Below the pieces are notes generated by a model. It did not search any database and had not been told where the DNA came from. It was given only the letters and a program-made list of their open reading frames with translations. Below, piece after piece: positions 17,405 to 25,315 of a DNA stretch of 64,000 nt. The stretch comes from an uncultured bacterium (GTDB lineage Bacteria; Verrucomicrobiota; Lentisphaeria; Victivallales; Victivallaceae). Numbering within the stretch: the stretch's first letter is position 1; each line of letters starts with the position of its first letter. The stretch covers positions 1 through 64,000 of the forward strand of contig URVC01000002.1 in NCBI GenBank assembly GCA_900551245.1, written 5' to 3'. Position numbers and translations under genes: made by a program.

Positions 17405-19722
17405 TCAATCCGAGCAACATGCGCGTGGTGGACGTCGCGCGGCTTCTGAACTCCACATCGTTCGGATTTGTTCTGGCGCAGGCGCGGCTTTACCGCGAGT
17501 TCAACCGCGTCGGCTTCCGGATCGGTTCCTCGGAGAATCCGCGCAACATCAACCTCCTGAAATACATTGCCTGGATGTTCGACCGGAAACACACTCCGGA
17601 GGAGACGTCCGGCGCGCGCAGCTATGAGGATCGGCGCAACGCCGAACGCGACCGTCAGGCGGAACAGTCGCTCGCCGGACGCGACATCGGCCCGCTCCCG
17701 GAGGTTGTGAATCCCGACAGGAAAGCCGCCTGCGAACGGAATTTCCAGCTTTTCTGCGAGAGCTATTTCCCGGAGACCTATTCTCTTGCATGGTCGCCGG
17801 ATCATCTGAAGGTGATTGAGAAGATTGAAACGGCGGTTCTGCGAGGCGGACTCTTTGCGCTGGCGCTCCCGCGCGGTTCCGGGAAGACAACAATCACGGA
17901 AAGCGCGGCGCTCTGGTCGATGCTCTACGGTCACCGCGAATTCGTGGTATTGATCGGCGCGACTGAATCAGCGGCTCTGGAGCTTCTGGATTCCTTGAAG
18001 ACCGAGCTGGAGGTCAACGAGCGTCTCGCCGAAGACTTTCCGGAGGTGTGCTATCCGGTGGCACAGTTGGAGGGGATCGCGAACCGCTGCGCCGGACAGC
18101 TCTACAAGGGCGAGCGTACCCGCATCACCTGGACAAGCAACGAGATCGTTCTGCCGACCGTCGAAGGAAGCAGGGCTTCCGGCATCATCGTCCGAGTTGC
18201 CGGCATCACCGGACGTATCCGTGGTATGAAGTTCAAGCGGAGCGACGGTCGGAACGTGCGTCCATCACTTGTTGTAATCGACGATCCGCAGACCTCGGAA
18301 TCCGCCGGATCGCTGGAACAGACACGCAAGCGGGTTCGTGTGCTTGCCGGAGACATCCTGGGACTTGCCGGTCCGGGGCAGAAAATCTCCGGGATCATGC
18401 CCTGCACGATCATCCGCCCGGGTGACATGGCCGACATTATCCTCAACCGAAACACACATCCGGACTGGAACGGCGAAAAGACCCGAATGGTCTACCGCTT
18501 CCCCACGAATATGAAACTGTGGGAGGAATATGCCGAGATCCGGGCGGAAGCTCTGCGCACGGAGGGCAATTTTCAGAAGGCGACGGAGTTTTATCTGGCG
18601 AACCGGGAGGCGATGGACGCCGGAGCGGAAGTGAGCTGGGAAGCCCGCTTCAATCACGATGAAGTATCGGCGCTTCAACACGCGATGAATCTGAAGTTTC
18701 AGGATGAAGCTGCCTTTATGAGCGAGTATCAGAACGACCCGCTCCCGGATGACACGGCGGATGACTCGCTCCTTTCCATGGACGGGATCTGTGCAAAGAT
18801 CAACGGACTTGCCCGATGGCGCGTCCCGCTGAAATGCGATCGCCTCACGATGTTTGTCGACGTCCAGAAAGCGCTGCTTTTCTATGTGGTGATCGCATGG
18901 GCGGAGGACTTCACCGGCGCGGTCATCGACTACGGCTCATGGCCGGATCAGCACCGGCACGAGTATTCGCTTGCCGATGCGAATCCGAGCATTCAGACGC
19001 TCTTCCCGAAAGCGGGCTTCGAGGGGGCCTTGTACGCCGCGTTGTCCGCGCTGACCGATGAATGCCTCGGGCGCGAGTGGGAGCGCGAGGACGGGGCTGT
19101 CCTGAAAATCGAACGCGCTCTCGTGGATGCGAACTGGGGACAGTCAACCGATGTCGTCTATCAGTTCTGCCGTCAGAGTTCCCACGCCGGAGTGATCCTG
19201 CCGTCGCATGGCAGATACGTCGGCGCATCCTCGAAACCCATGACCGAATACCGCAAACAGCAGGGCGACCGGCTCGGATTCAACTGGATGATTCCGAATG
19301 TCGCCGGGAAACGGGCGATCCGGCACGTCATCTACGACACGAACTACTGGAAGAGTTTCATTCACGCGCGGCTCGCGGTTCCCGTCGGCGACAAGGGGTC
19401 GCTCACCCTCTACGGACGGATCCCCGGGGCTCATCAGCTCTTCGCGGAGCATCTGACCGCCGAATACCGCGTCAAAACACAGGGGAGGGGCCGCACGGTC
19501 GACGAGTGGAAACTCAAACCGCAGTCGCACGACAACCACTTTCTGGACTGTGTCGCGGGCTGTGCGGTCTGCGGCTCCATGCTCGGCGCGTCTCTGCCCG
19601 AGACGCTTCCTGCGAAGCTCGACCGCAAGCCGATGATCCGCCTTTCCGACAAACGCCTTGGCGGGATTCCCCCGAATGGCAGACTCAAACTTTCCGAACT
19701 CAGGAGGCAGAAAAATGGATAA
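17401..19722 (+). CDS. Phage terminase large subunit, GpA type
   Basis: A 773-residue DNA-packaging motor. I chose the ATG at 17401 because the preceding ORF ends there and GGGGGG lies before it. The first 60 residues are helical and precede the ATPase: Walker A ALPRGSGKTT (about 154-163) and Walker B LVVIDDPQTSES (about 288-299). The C-terminal part (TMFVDVQKALLFYVV, LKIERALVDANWG, the long GRGRTVDEW and HDNHFLDCVAGCAV) fits the GpA nuclease that cuts concatemers. No portal, capsid, protease or tail gene follows, which is unusual for a prophage. Confidence 0.92.
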   Translation: MINPSNMRVVDVARLLNSTSFGFVLAQARLYREFNRVGFRIGSSENPRNINLLKYIAWMFDRKHTPEETSGARSYEDRRNAERDRQAEQSLAGRDIGPLPEVVNPDRKAACERNFQLFCESYFPETYSLAWSPDHLKVIEKIETAVLRGGLFALALPRGSGKTTITESAALWSMLYGHREFVVLIGATESAALELLDSLKTELEVNERLAEDFPEVCYPVAQLEGIANRCAGQLYKGERTRITWTSNEIVLPTVEGSRASGIIVRVAGITGRIRGMKFKRSDGRNVRPSLVVIDDPQTSESAGSLEQTRKRVRVLAGDILGLAGPGQKISGIMPCTIIRPGDMADIILNRNTHPDWNGEKTRMVYRFPTNMKLWEEYAEIRAEALRTEGNFQKATEFYLANREAMDAGAEVSWEARFNHDEVSALQHAMNLKFQDEAAFMSEYQNDPLPDDTADDSLLSMDGICAKINGLARWRVPLKCDRLTMFVDVQKALLFYVVIAWAEDFTGAVIDYGSWPDQHRHEYSLADANPSIQTLFPKAGFEGALYAALSALTDECLGREWEREDGAVLKIERALVDANWGQSTDVVYQFCRQSSHAGVILPSHGRYVGASSKPMTEYRKQQGDRLGFNWMIPNVAGKRAIRHVIYDTNYWKSFIHARLAVPVGDKGSLTLYGRIPGAHQLFAEHLTAEYRVKTQGRGRTVDEWKLKPQSHDNHFLDCVAGCAVCGSMLGASLPETLPAKLDRKPMIRLSDKRLGGIPPNGRLKLSELRRQKNG

Positions 19723-19858
19723 ACGGGAACTCCCCGAAAATATTCGTCAGGCGATCGATCTGATTGCCGCAGTTCTTCGCAGAATCAAGGCAAAAGAACT
19801 GGATAAACGCAGGGATAAATGCTTGTATATAGAGAAAAGCAAAGGGGTTACGGCATGA
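19715..19858 (+). CDS. Small basic protein after terminase
   Basis: A 47-residue ORF starting MDKRELPENIRQAIDLIAAV inside the last codons of the terminase gene. It is highly charged (RRIKAKELDKRRDKC). It ends in TGA overlapping the next ATG (ATGA). The tight packing supports expression; function unknown. Confidence 0.5.
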   Translation: MDKRELPENIRQAIDLIAAVLRRIKAKELDKRRDKCLYIEKSKGVTA

Positions 19859-20286
19859 TGAATGAATCTGAGGTAAAACGGCAGCTGGAGTTGCTGGATC
19901 TGATGAATCAGGCAGAACTTCGGGAAAAATTCTGTGAACTCTTTGGCTTTGAACCGGGGCAGACCAATATTGCAAACCTGCGCCGCCGTCTTGCATATCG
20001 AATTCAAGAGATTTATTACGGCGGCCTCTCCGAAGCGGACCGGCAACTTCTTGAGCGGATTGCAGACGGCGATCCCCAGGCAAACCTCCGGTATGGAAAA
20101 AATGGAGTTTCCCATGTGTGCGGAACTCGCTACCAGAGGGTCTGGAAAGGGAAAAAATATGAAGTGACGGCTCTCGGGAATGGAAAATTCGAATATGACG
20201 GAACGGTCTATCAATCGCTTTCCGCCATCGCCCGCGAAATTACCGGGACTCGCTGGAACGGCAAACTCTTTTTCGGGGTGAAGTGA
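19855..20286 (+). CDS. DUF2924 protein
   Basis: A 143-residue DUF2924 protein: LLDLMNQAELREKFCELFGF, NLRRRLAYRIQEIYYGGLSE, GTRYQRVWKGKKYEVTALGN, with the closing QSLSAIAREITGTRWNG. The C-terminal strand pattern resembles RAMA-type or similar small beta domains. DUF2924 genes are almost always next to large serine recombinases in prophage-like elements, as here, and may act as an accessory DNA-binding factor. It overlaps the recombinase start by 4 bases. Confidence 0.82.
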   Translation: MMNESEVKRQLELLDLMNQAELREKFCELFGFEPGQTNIANLRRRLAYRIQEIYYGGLSEADRQLLERIADGDPQANLRYGKNGVSHVCGTRYQRVWKGKKYEVTALGNGKFEYDGTVYQSLSAIAREITGTRWNGKLFFGVK

Positions 20287-21572
20287 TGGTGATGCAAACG
20301 ATTCCAAAGAAGAGATGCGCGATTTACACACGCAAGTCCGTTGAGGAAGGACTGGATCAGGAATTCAACAGTCTGGATGCTCAACGGGAGGCTGGCGAAG
20401 CCTATATCGCCAGTCAGAAAGCCAACGGATGGGTCTGCCTCCCGACTCGTTATGACGATGGCGGATATTCCGGCGGCAATATGAAACGCCCTGCGCTTCA
20501 GCAGCTCCTTGCCGACTGTGAAGCCGGGCTGATCGACATCATCGTGGTTTACAAGATCGACCGACTGTCCCGATCCATCTGTGATTTTGCTGACCTCTCC
20601 AAGAAATTTGACGAATGGGGCACACAGTTCGTCGCGGTGACGCAGGAAATCAATACCGCCACCAGCGCCGGGCGCATGATGCTCAACATTCTTATCACCT
20701 TCGCGCAATATGAGCGGGAGGTCATCACCGAGCGGGTTCGCGACAAGATGGCCGCCAGCCGGAAAAAAGGCAAATGGGTCGGCGGCAGTGTTCCAATGGG
20801 CTACCGGGTGGAAAACAAGAAGCTGGTTGTTGAGCCGGTAGAAGCGCGGGTTATCCAAAGAATCTTTCAGCGGTTCATCGAGGTTCAGTCTCCGGCACTG
20901 ATTGCCCAGGAACTCAACAAAGACGGGATTCGAACCAAGCAGGGGAAAGCATGGGATAAACCGCACATCTATCGTATTCTGAGCAACCATACCTACATTG
21001 GTCAGGTCAAATACAAAGGATCTATCTGCGAAGGGGAACAAAACGCGATTGTTGAATTGGATGTCTGGAACCGGACAAGAGAAATTCTCGCACTCAACGA
21101 ACCGGTTCCTCGCCAGACAAAGCGGATGGAAACCATCGCTCCTTTAAAAGGAATCTTACGCTGCGGACACTGCGATTGCGCAATGATGCCAACCTATGCA
21201 CGAAAGAACGGAAAGCGATATTTTTATTATCTGTGTTCTCGGGACTCCAAGCGGGCAACATCGACTTGTCCGGTGCGCCAGATCCCCGCAGGAGAAGTGG
21301 AGCGAATCACTCGGGAGCAGGTGGTGAAAATGCTTCAGACACCGACGATTCTGATAAAACTGGCACAAGTGTTGAATCTTTCCGCAGAGAAAATCGCAGA
21401 ACTGTTCAAAGAGATATTCTGGCAGGAGATCTCGCCCGGTGAAATGAACCGCCTTCTCCATCTTCTTCTGGAAAAGGTCGAAGTTCACGAAGGCAAGCTC
21501 ACTGTAGAATTCAAGAGTTCAGGTATCAAAACTCTTATGGAGGAAATCGCGAATGGAGAAGAAACAGATTGA
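20283..21572 (+). CDS. Large serine recombinase/integrase
   Basis: A 429-residue site-specific recombinase. The N-terminal resolvase domain has the catalytic serine in IYTRKSVEEG (Ser18), then NSLDAQREA, DGGYSGGNMKRPALQQLL, VVYKIDRLSRS and the AGRMMLNIL / FAQYEREVITERVRDK helices. The recombinase domain (PMGYRV to NHTYIGQVKYKG) and zinc ribbon (LRCGHCDCAMMP ... YYLCS ... TCPVRQI) follow. It is somewhat shorter than phiC31-type enzymes but complete in motifs. It is the most likely integrase of the element. The next gene overlaps its end by 20 bases. Confidence 0.93.
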   Translation: MMVMQTIPKKRCAIYTRKSVEEGLDQEFNSLDAQREAGEAYIASQKANGWVCLPTRYDDGGYSGGNMKRPALQQLLADCEAGLIDIIVVYKIDRLSRSICDFADLSKKFDEWGTQFVAVTQEINTATSAGRMMLNILITFAQYEREVITERVRDKMAASRKKGKWVGGSVPMGYRVENKKLVVEPVEARVIQRIFQRFIEVQSPALIAQELNKDGIRTKQGKAWDKPHIYRILSNHTYIGQVKYKGSICEGEQNAIVELDVWNRTREILALNEPVPRQTKRMETIAPLKGILRCGHCDCAMMPTYARKNGKRYFYYLCSRDSKRATSTCPVRQIPAGEVERITREQVVKMLQTPTILIKLAQVLNLSAEKIAELFKEIFWQEISPGEMNRLLHLLLEKVEVHEGKLTVEFKSSGIKTLMEEIANGEETD

Positions 21573-21939
21573 AGTTCTGGAAAACGGGAATGTCCGGGTG
21601 ACGATCCCGTTGATTTTCAAAATCGCCGGTGGCAGAACGAGGATTTTTACCTCCGACAGTGAACATGTAGAATATACTCCAGTTCAGCTGGCTCTTGCCC
21701 GGGCTTTCCGCTGGCAGAAAATGATTGATGAAGGAAAATTTTCCAACATCAAAGATCTGGCAGCAACCATCGGAGTTGATTCAGGGCATATTTCCCGGAC
21801 GATTCGCCTGACACTCCTCTCCCCAAAGATCATTCATAAACTCCTCTCCGGCGAACTTGACCTTTCCCTGGATAGTTGCCGCCGGAGTCTTCCCGACTCT
21901 TGGGCGGAACAGGAAAAAGTTCTCTTGAAAGAAATCTGA
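21553..21939 (+). CDS. Helix-turn-helix protein downstream of recombinase
   Basis: A 128-residue protein starting MEKKQIEVLENGNVRVTIPL, with GGAGGAAAT before the ATG inside the recombinase gene. Residues 60-110 read KMIDEGKFSNIKDLAATIGV then GHISRTIRLTLLSPKIIHKL, a ParB/RepA-like helix-turn-helix. It is encoded with the serine recombinase and DUF2924 protein; it may be a recombination directionality factor or regulator. That role is inferred from position only. Confidence 0.65.
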   Translation: MEKKQIEVLENGNVRVTIPLIFKIAGGRTRIFTSDSEHVEYTPVQLALARAFRWQKMIDEGKFSNIKDLAATIGVDSGHISRTIRLTLLSPKIIHKLLSGELDLSLDSCRRSLPDSWAEQEKVLLKEI

Positions 21940-21942
21940 CAT

Positions 21943-23178
21943 CTACAAATCAAATAAATCCGGGATGTCAGCCAGCTTCTCATTACGCAACTGCGCATTC
22001 GTTTTCTTCTGCGGAATTGGACGTTTTTTCTCCTTGGGCTTCCATTGAAGCAGACGCTCCAATTCCGTTTTCAAACGTTGTAACTGCAACCTGGTCATTT
22101 GGGCATTCTGATCGAATTCCGACTTGATCTCTTTGGCTATCTGTTTCCGCTTCTGTTCCGTCCATGAAGCGAATCCCCAAATCGGAGTCTTTTTTTGTGC
22201 ACGGAGTTCAGAACGTTTCTCCTGAATACTCCACTCAATATCCAGGAGCATCTCGTCGATTTCAGAACAGCTGAGAGTCGTTTCCCCAGATTCCAATTCG
22301 ATTCCGGAACGGATGGCGCGCAACCCTTCAAGATCACGATTCACATACGCGTCCTGTATCTCATGCCAAAGGCGTTGCGTTTTAGCGTCATGAGCTCCCA
22401 TTCTGTCCGGATGATATTGAAGGCAGAGCTCACGATACAGTTTTTTCAGTTCACTGACTTCCGATTCTTCCTCCGGAATGTTATCGTCATCTCCCAAAAG
22501 ATTGTCAAAGAGCTTTTGGAAGATTTTTTCAAAATCATCATCGTCCTCACATGTTTCGTCCATTTCAATATCTTCGTCCTCATCAACACCGAAGACGGCG
22601 GAACGAAGTTCCCGGGCGCTCTTTTCATATTCCCGTTTTTCTTCTTCTCGTGTTTTTCTGCCAGACTCCAAGAATCTCTGCAATTCCATCTCCAGAAGTT
22701 CCCAGAAATTCTGTTCGGAGGTAAGCTGTGAACGCAAGGTAAAACAATACCTTTCCTTCGACATATGGGATTCATGGGCTAGAAAGCGAATTTTTTCATA
22801 TCGGTTCTGACACAAATGTATCTGTTCCGTCAGCTCGCGTAAAAGGGTTTGTTCCGCACCGAACGTGCGAGCAAGATATTTACGGTACTCCGGCTCGTCT
22901 GATTCTTCATACCGTTGAAGTTGCTCCTCCAACCTTTCAAGGACTTTTTTCCGGCGCTTATATTCCTTCAGATACCCCCGGCGGATTTTTGCAGTGTCCA
23001 ACGGGATCAATGCCCGACAGGAATTTTTTGGTGGCCGATCTCTTTTTTTTCCACTTCTTCCGGTTTTCCCGTTGTCAATATTTTCTACAGGCAAGCCCGA
23101 ACATAAAGACAATTCTGAAAAGATGTCCTCAAGTTCTTTTTCTAAACTTATCCTGCCCTTGTGATTTTTTTTGCTCAT
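21943..23178 (-). CDS. J-domain (DnaJ-like) protein with coiled coils
   Basis: A 411-residue highly charged protein. Residues about 245-290 form a J domain (SELKKLYRELCLQYHPDRMG, LWHEIQDAYVNRDLEGLRAI) with the HPD triad that stimulates Hsp70 ATPase. It is flanked by long coiled coils (LKEYKRRKKVLERLEEQLQR; RLQLQRLKTELERLLQW) and an acidic stretch about residue 205. No Gly/Phe or zinc domain is present, so it is not a housekeeping DnaJ. It may recruit host DnaK to element proteins. Its ATG directly follows the stop of the frameshifted gene; it ends the minus-strand operon. Confidence 0.78.
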   Translation of the reverse strand: MSKKNHKGRISLEKELEDIFSELSLCSGLPVENIDNGKTGRSGKKRDRPPKNSCRALIPLDTAKIRRGYLKEYKRRKKVLERLEEQLQRYEESDEPEYRKYLARTFGAEQTLLRELTEQIHLCQNRYEKIRFLAHESHMSKERYCFTLRSQLTSEQNFWELLEMELQRFLESGRKTREEEKREYEKSARELRSAVFGVDEDEDIEMDETCEDDDDFEKIFQKLFDNLLGDDDNIPEEESEVSELKKLYRELCLQYHPDRMGAHDAKTQRLWHEIQDAYVNRDLEGLRAIRSGIELESGETTLSCSEIDEMLLDIEWSIQEKRSELRAQKKTPIWGFASWTEQKRKQIAKEIKSEFDQNAQMTRLQLQRLKTELERLLQWKPKEKKRPIPQKKTNAQLRNEKLADIPDLFDL

Positions 23179-23572
23179 TTATTTCACTTCTCCATCAGCA
23201 TCTTCCATTTCACCCCACGTAACCCCATATGGCGCTCCTCCAGACGTGTACCCGGCAATGAATGCAAATGTTTCATCGGAATCACATGAGATATCCGCAC
23301 TGAATGATTCTTCCTGACTTTTCCGTTTCTGTTCCTGGCGATTCCGTAGAGTGGTTTTGACAGCTTCTTCCTGTTCAGGAGATACTTCAAAGCCCAATTG
23401 ACGCAATCGCACACAACAAATCAACGCCATACCAGCGGGCATAATGCCTGACCATATCTTTCGCAATATGCTTTGAGAGAAAGCCTGTTGATTTGGCCGA
23501 CTGCAGCCTCTGTTCCCGTGTCATACGTTTGCGACGTGGTATATTATTAGCGTGTTTCCCGTTCTTGCTCAT
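23179..23572 (-). pseudogene. Frameshifted small protein of the GGAPYG family
   Basis: Two frames give one protein. Frame A from the ATG at 23572 reads MSKNGKHANN to MVRHYARWYGVDLLCAI and stops at 23387. Frame B continues with LRQLGFEVSPEQEEAVKTTL and ends FIAGYTSGGAPYGVTWGEME at 23179. The joined order matches a small family I know from Firmicutes and element genomes (WYGVDLLCA ... LRMLG ... GYTSGGAPYG). The shift lies near 23400-23412 with no slippery sequence, so mutation or assembly error is likelier than programmed frameshifting. Function unknown. Confidence 0.6.
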
Positions 23573-24227
23573 TATTTTCTTTCAGCAAAGATTGGATTTT
23601 TTGTTTTTGTTCCTCGGTCGGTTCTGCTTTGCCATGTTCCCAGGCGGAAACTTTTTTCGACGTCATGCCAAAGATTTCGCCAAACTGAACCTGCGTCAAT
23701 TTCAACCTTTTGCGTAGGGCACGAACAACATCCGGAGTGACATCCGAAACGGCCTTCGGTTCGCTTTCCGGCTCGCTAAACTCTGGAAACGGTATTTTCG
23801 GGAATGTATCGCCCGGACGTACTTTGACACGGGGGACGCCGCAGACAAGCAATACAGAAAAATCCCGGATGGCTGTACGCTGAGTTGGGAAGTCTGAAAT
23901 TTTCCGTTTGATCAATCCGATAATTTCATTTCGAACAGTTTCCTGTTGTTCCGCATTCAGTTGGGTATGCTGAAACGCCTCTGAAACAGATTCTCTGCGC
24001 CCGGTAACCACGATGTTCCACGCGATCTGTCCCATACGCCAGACAATCCGACGACCAACAAGATCCGGCCCGTTGGAGTCGTCTATGTATTCCGGCATTA
24101 TCGGTTCGCATAATTTTTCCAAGGCGCAGGAAAGACGTGCGGAAAGACTCTGCTCATTAAAGGCAATCTGCTGTTTTCTCGCCTTGAGTTTGGCTTTGCG
24201 TTTTTCCGCTTTGTCCTTTTTGCTCAT
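23547..24227 (-). CDS. Protein with C-terminal helix-turn-helix
   Basis: A 226-residue protein. The basic N-terminus (KDKAEKRKAKLKARKQQ) is followed by an uncharacterised domain (about 30-160), and a C-terminal Cro/XRE-like helix-turn-helix: DVVRALRKRLKLTQVQFGEI, FGMTSKKVSAWEHGKAEPTE. HTH domains at the C-terminus with a large N-terminal domain are seen in HigA-like and element regulators. GGGAG precedes the ATG. The gene overlaps its upstream neighbour by 71 bases and the next by 26. Confidence 0.65.
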   Translation of the reverse strand: MSKKDKAEKRKAKLKARKQQIAFNEQSLSARLSCALEKLCEPIMPEYIDDSNGPDLVGRRIVWRMGQIAWNIVVTGRRESVSEAFQHTQLNAEQQETVRNEIIGLIKRKISDFPTQRTAIRDFSVLLVCGVPRVKVRPGDTFPKIPFPEFSEPESEPKAVSDVTPDVVRALRKRLKLTQVQFGEIFGMTSKKVSAWEHGKAEPTEEQKQKIQSLLKENNEQERETR

Positions 24228-24696
24228 TTTCTGTTTCTCCCGATTCTTCCCGAGCTTTCAATTTTATCACAGTATTCTTCTCCGCCATCAATTTCGCCAA
24301 CTCACGCTTCCCCGCGTCACGGATTGCCGCAATTTTGCGTTTCTGGGCCTCTTTCGGCTCGATTTTTCCGGATTCCCAATAGTAAATCGAGTTAGGGGTA
24401 ACGCCCAGCAAAACAGCGAAACTCCTTTGGGAAAGGCAAAGTTTCATTCGCAGCTTTTTGATCCGACCCGCCGTAACACGTACCGGCTTTTCTGCAGTCG
24501 GAGGATTTACGGGTGGCTGTACCGACTTCGCAGGCGCGAGTACCACGTCCTCCAACGCCTTGATTCTACAGCTTTGTTCCGTAATGGACTTTCGCATCGA
24601 CGCAAGCTGCTTCTTCAGATCTGCAAGCTCGTTCCTGATTTCCCTTCGGGCCAAACGGCGAATTTCTTCGTTCAAGATTTTTTGAATATTCGGCAT
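24157..24696 (-). CDS. Coiled-coil protein with central helix-turn-helix
   Basis: A 179-residue protein. The N-terminal 55 residues form a coiled coil (EIRRLARREIRNELADLKKQ), then a proline-rich linker, and an XRE-like helix-turn-helix (KKLRMKLCLSQRSFAVLLGV, TPNSIYYWESGKIEPKEAQK) at about 80-125. The HTH is similar in layout to that of the next gene (AWEHGKAEPTE versus YWESGKIEPKE), so the pair may have arisen by duplication or share operators. The C-terminal tail after about residue 150 overlaps the next gene and is low complexity. Confidence 0.65.
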   Translation of the reverse strand: MPNIQKILNEEIRRLARREIRNELADLKKQLASMRKSITEQSCRIKALEDVVLAPAKSVQPPVNPPTAEKPVRVTAGRIKKLRMKLCLSQRSFAVLLGVTPNSIYYWESGKIEPKEAQKRKIAAIRDAGKRELAKLMAEKNTVIKLKAREESGETENEQKGQSGKTQSQTQGEKTADCL

Positions 24697-24710
24697 GGGA
24701 AACGCTCCTG

Positions 24711-25283
24711 TCAGTTGATGATCAGCTTTGTCTGCAGACGACGATAGAGTTTCGCCGCGTCAAGAGCGTCATTCATGGACCGGTGCTGAACCGGATCTTC
24801 CATCCCAAGCTGAAGTTTCAGATTCCGTAAACTGACGCTCGGAAAAAGTTTCTTCCCAGTTTGCAGTAAAGAAATATCATTGATAATAATGGCAAGTTGC
24901 ATACTGTCGTGACAATGACTGGAAAATATGCGGAAAAGTGACGGAAACTTTATCTGGAAGAAATCCAGGTCAAACCTGAGATTATGCCCCACAGCCTTGA
25001 TGCGTTCAATATGATTATCCGACATCCACTTGGTTATATCCGTGGCAACCTTTTGGATATCTTCGCCTTCAAACGGGTTGAGCCCGCTGATTTTCAGGGA
25101 TTCAGGATCGGCATTCTCTGGATGGACGGCTTTTATCCGGGCTGTGAATTCCGGCAGATCCGACCGTTTGAAATCTGGATTCAGAGGTACAATGGCTATT
25201 TCAATAATATCATGAACAGCCGGGTCAAGCCCCGATGTCTCCAGGTCGAATGCCGCAAGTATCTTCTGCTTTTCGTGTTTCAT
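24711..25283 (-). CDS. DEDDh 3'-5' exonuclease
   Basis: A 190-residue DnaQ-fold exonuclease. Catalytic residues are visible: AFDLETSGLD (Asp/Glu of Exo I), AVGHNLRFDLDFF (Exo II Asp) and HRSMNDALDAAKL (Exo III His and Asp). It resembles the epsilon proofreading domain but carries no polymerase-binding tail, so it acts alone or with element replication proteins. It lies 32 bases downstream of the RdgC-like gene in the same operon, consistent with DNA repair or recombination functions of the element. Confidence 0.88.
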   Translation of the reverse strand: MKHEKQKILAAFDLETSGLDPAVHDIIEIAIVPLNPDFKRSDLPEFTARIKAVHPENADPESLKISGLNPFEGEDIQKVATDITKWMSDNHIERIKAVGHNLRFDLDFFQIKFPSLFRIFSSHCHDSMQLAIIINDISLLQTGKKLFPSVSLRNLKLQLGMEDPVQHRSMNDALDAAKLYRRLQTKLIIN

Positions 25284-25315
25284 AATTCAAGGTTTCTTAT
25301 TTGCTTGACGCAGAG

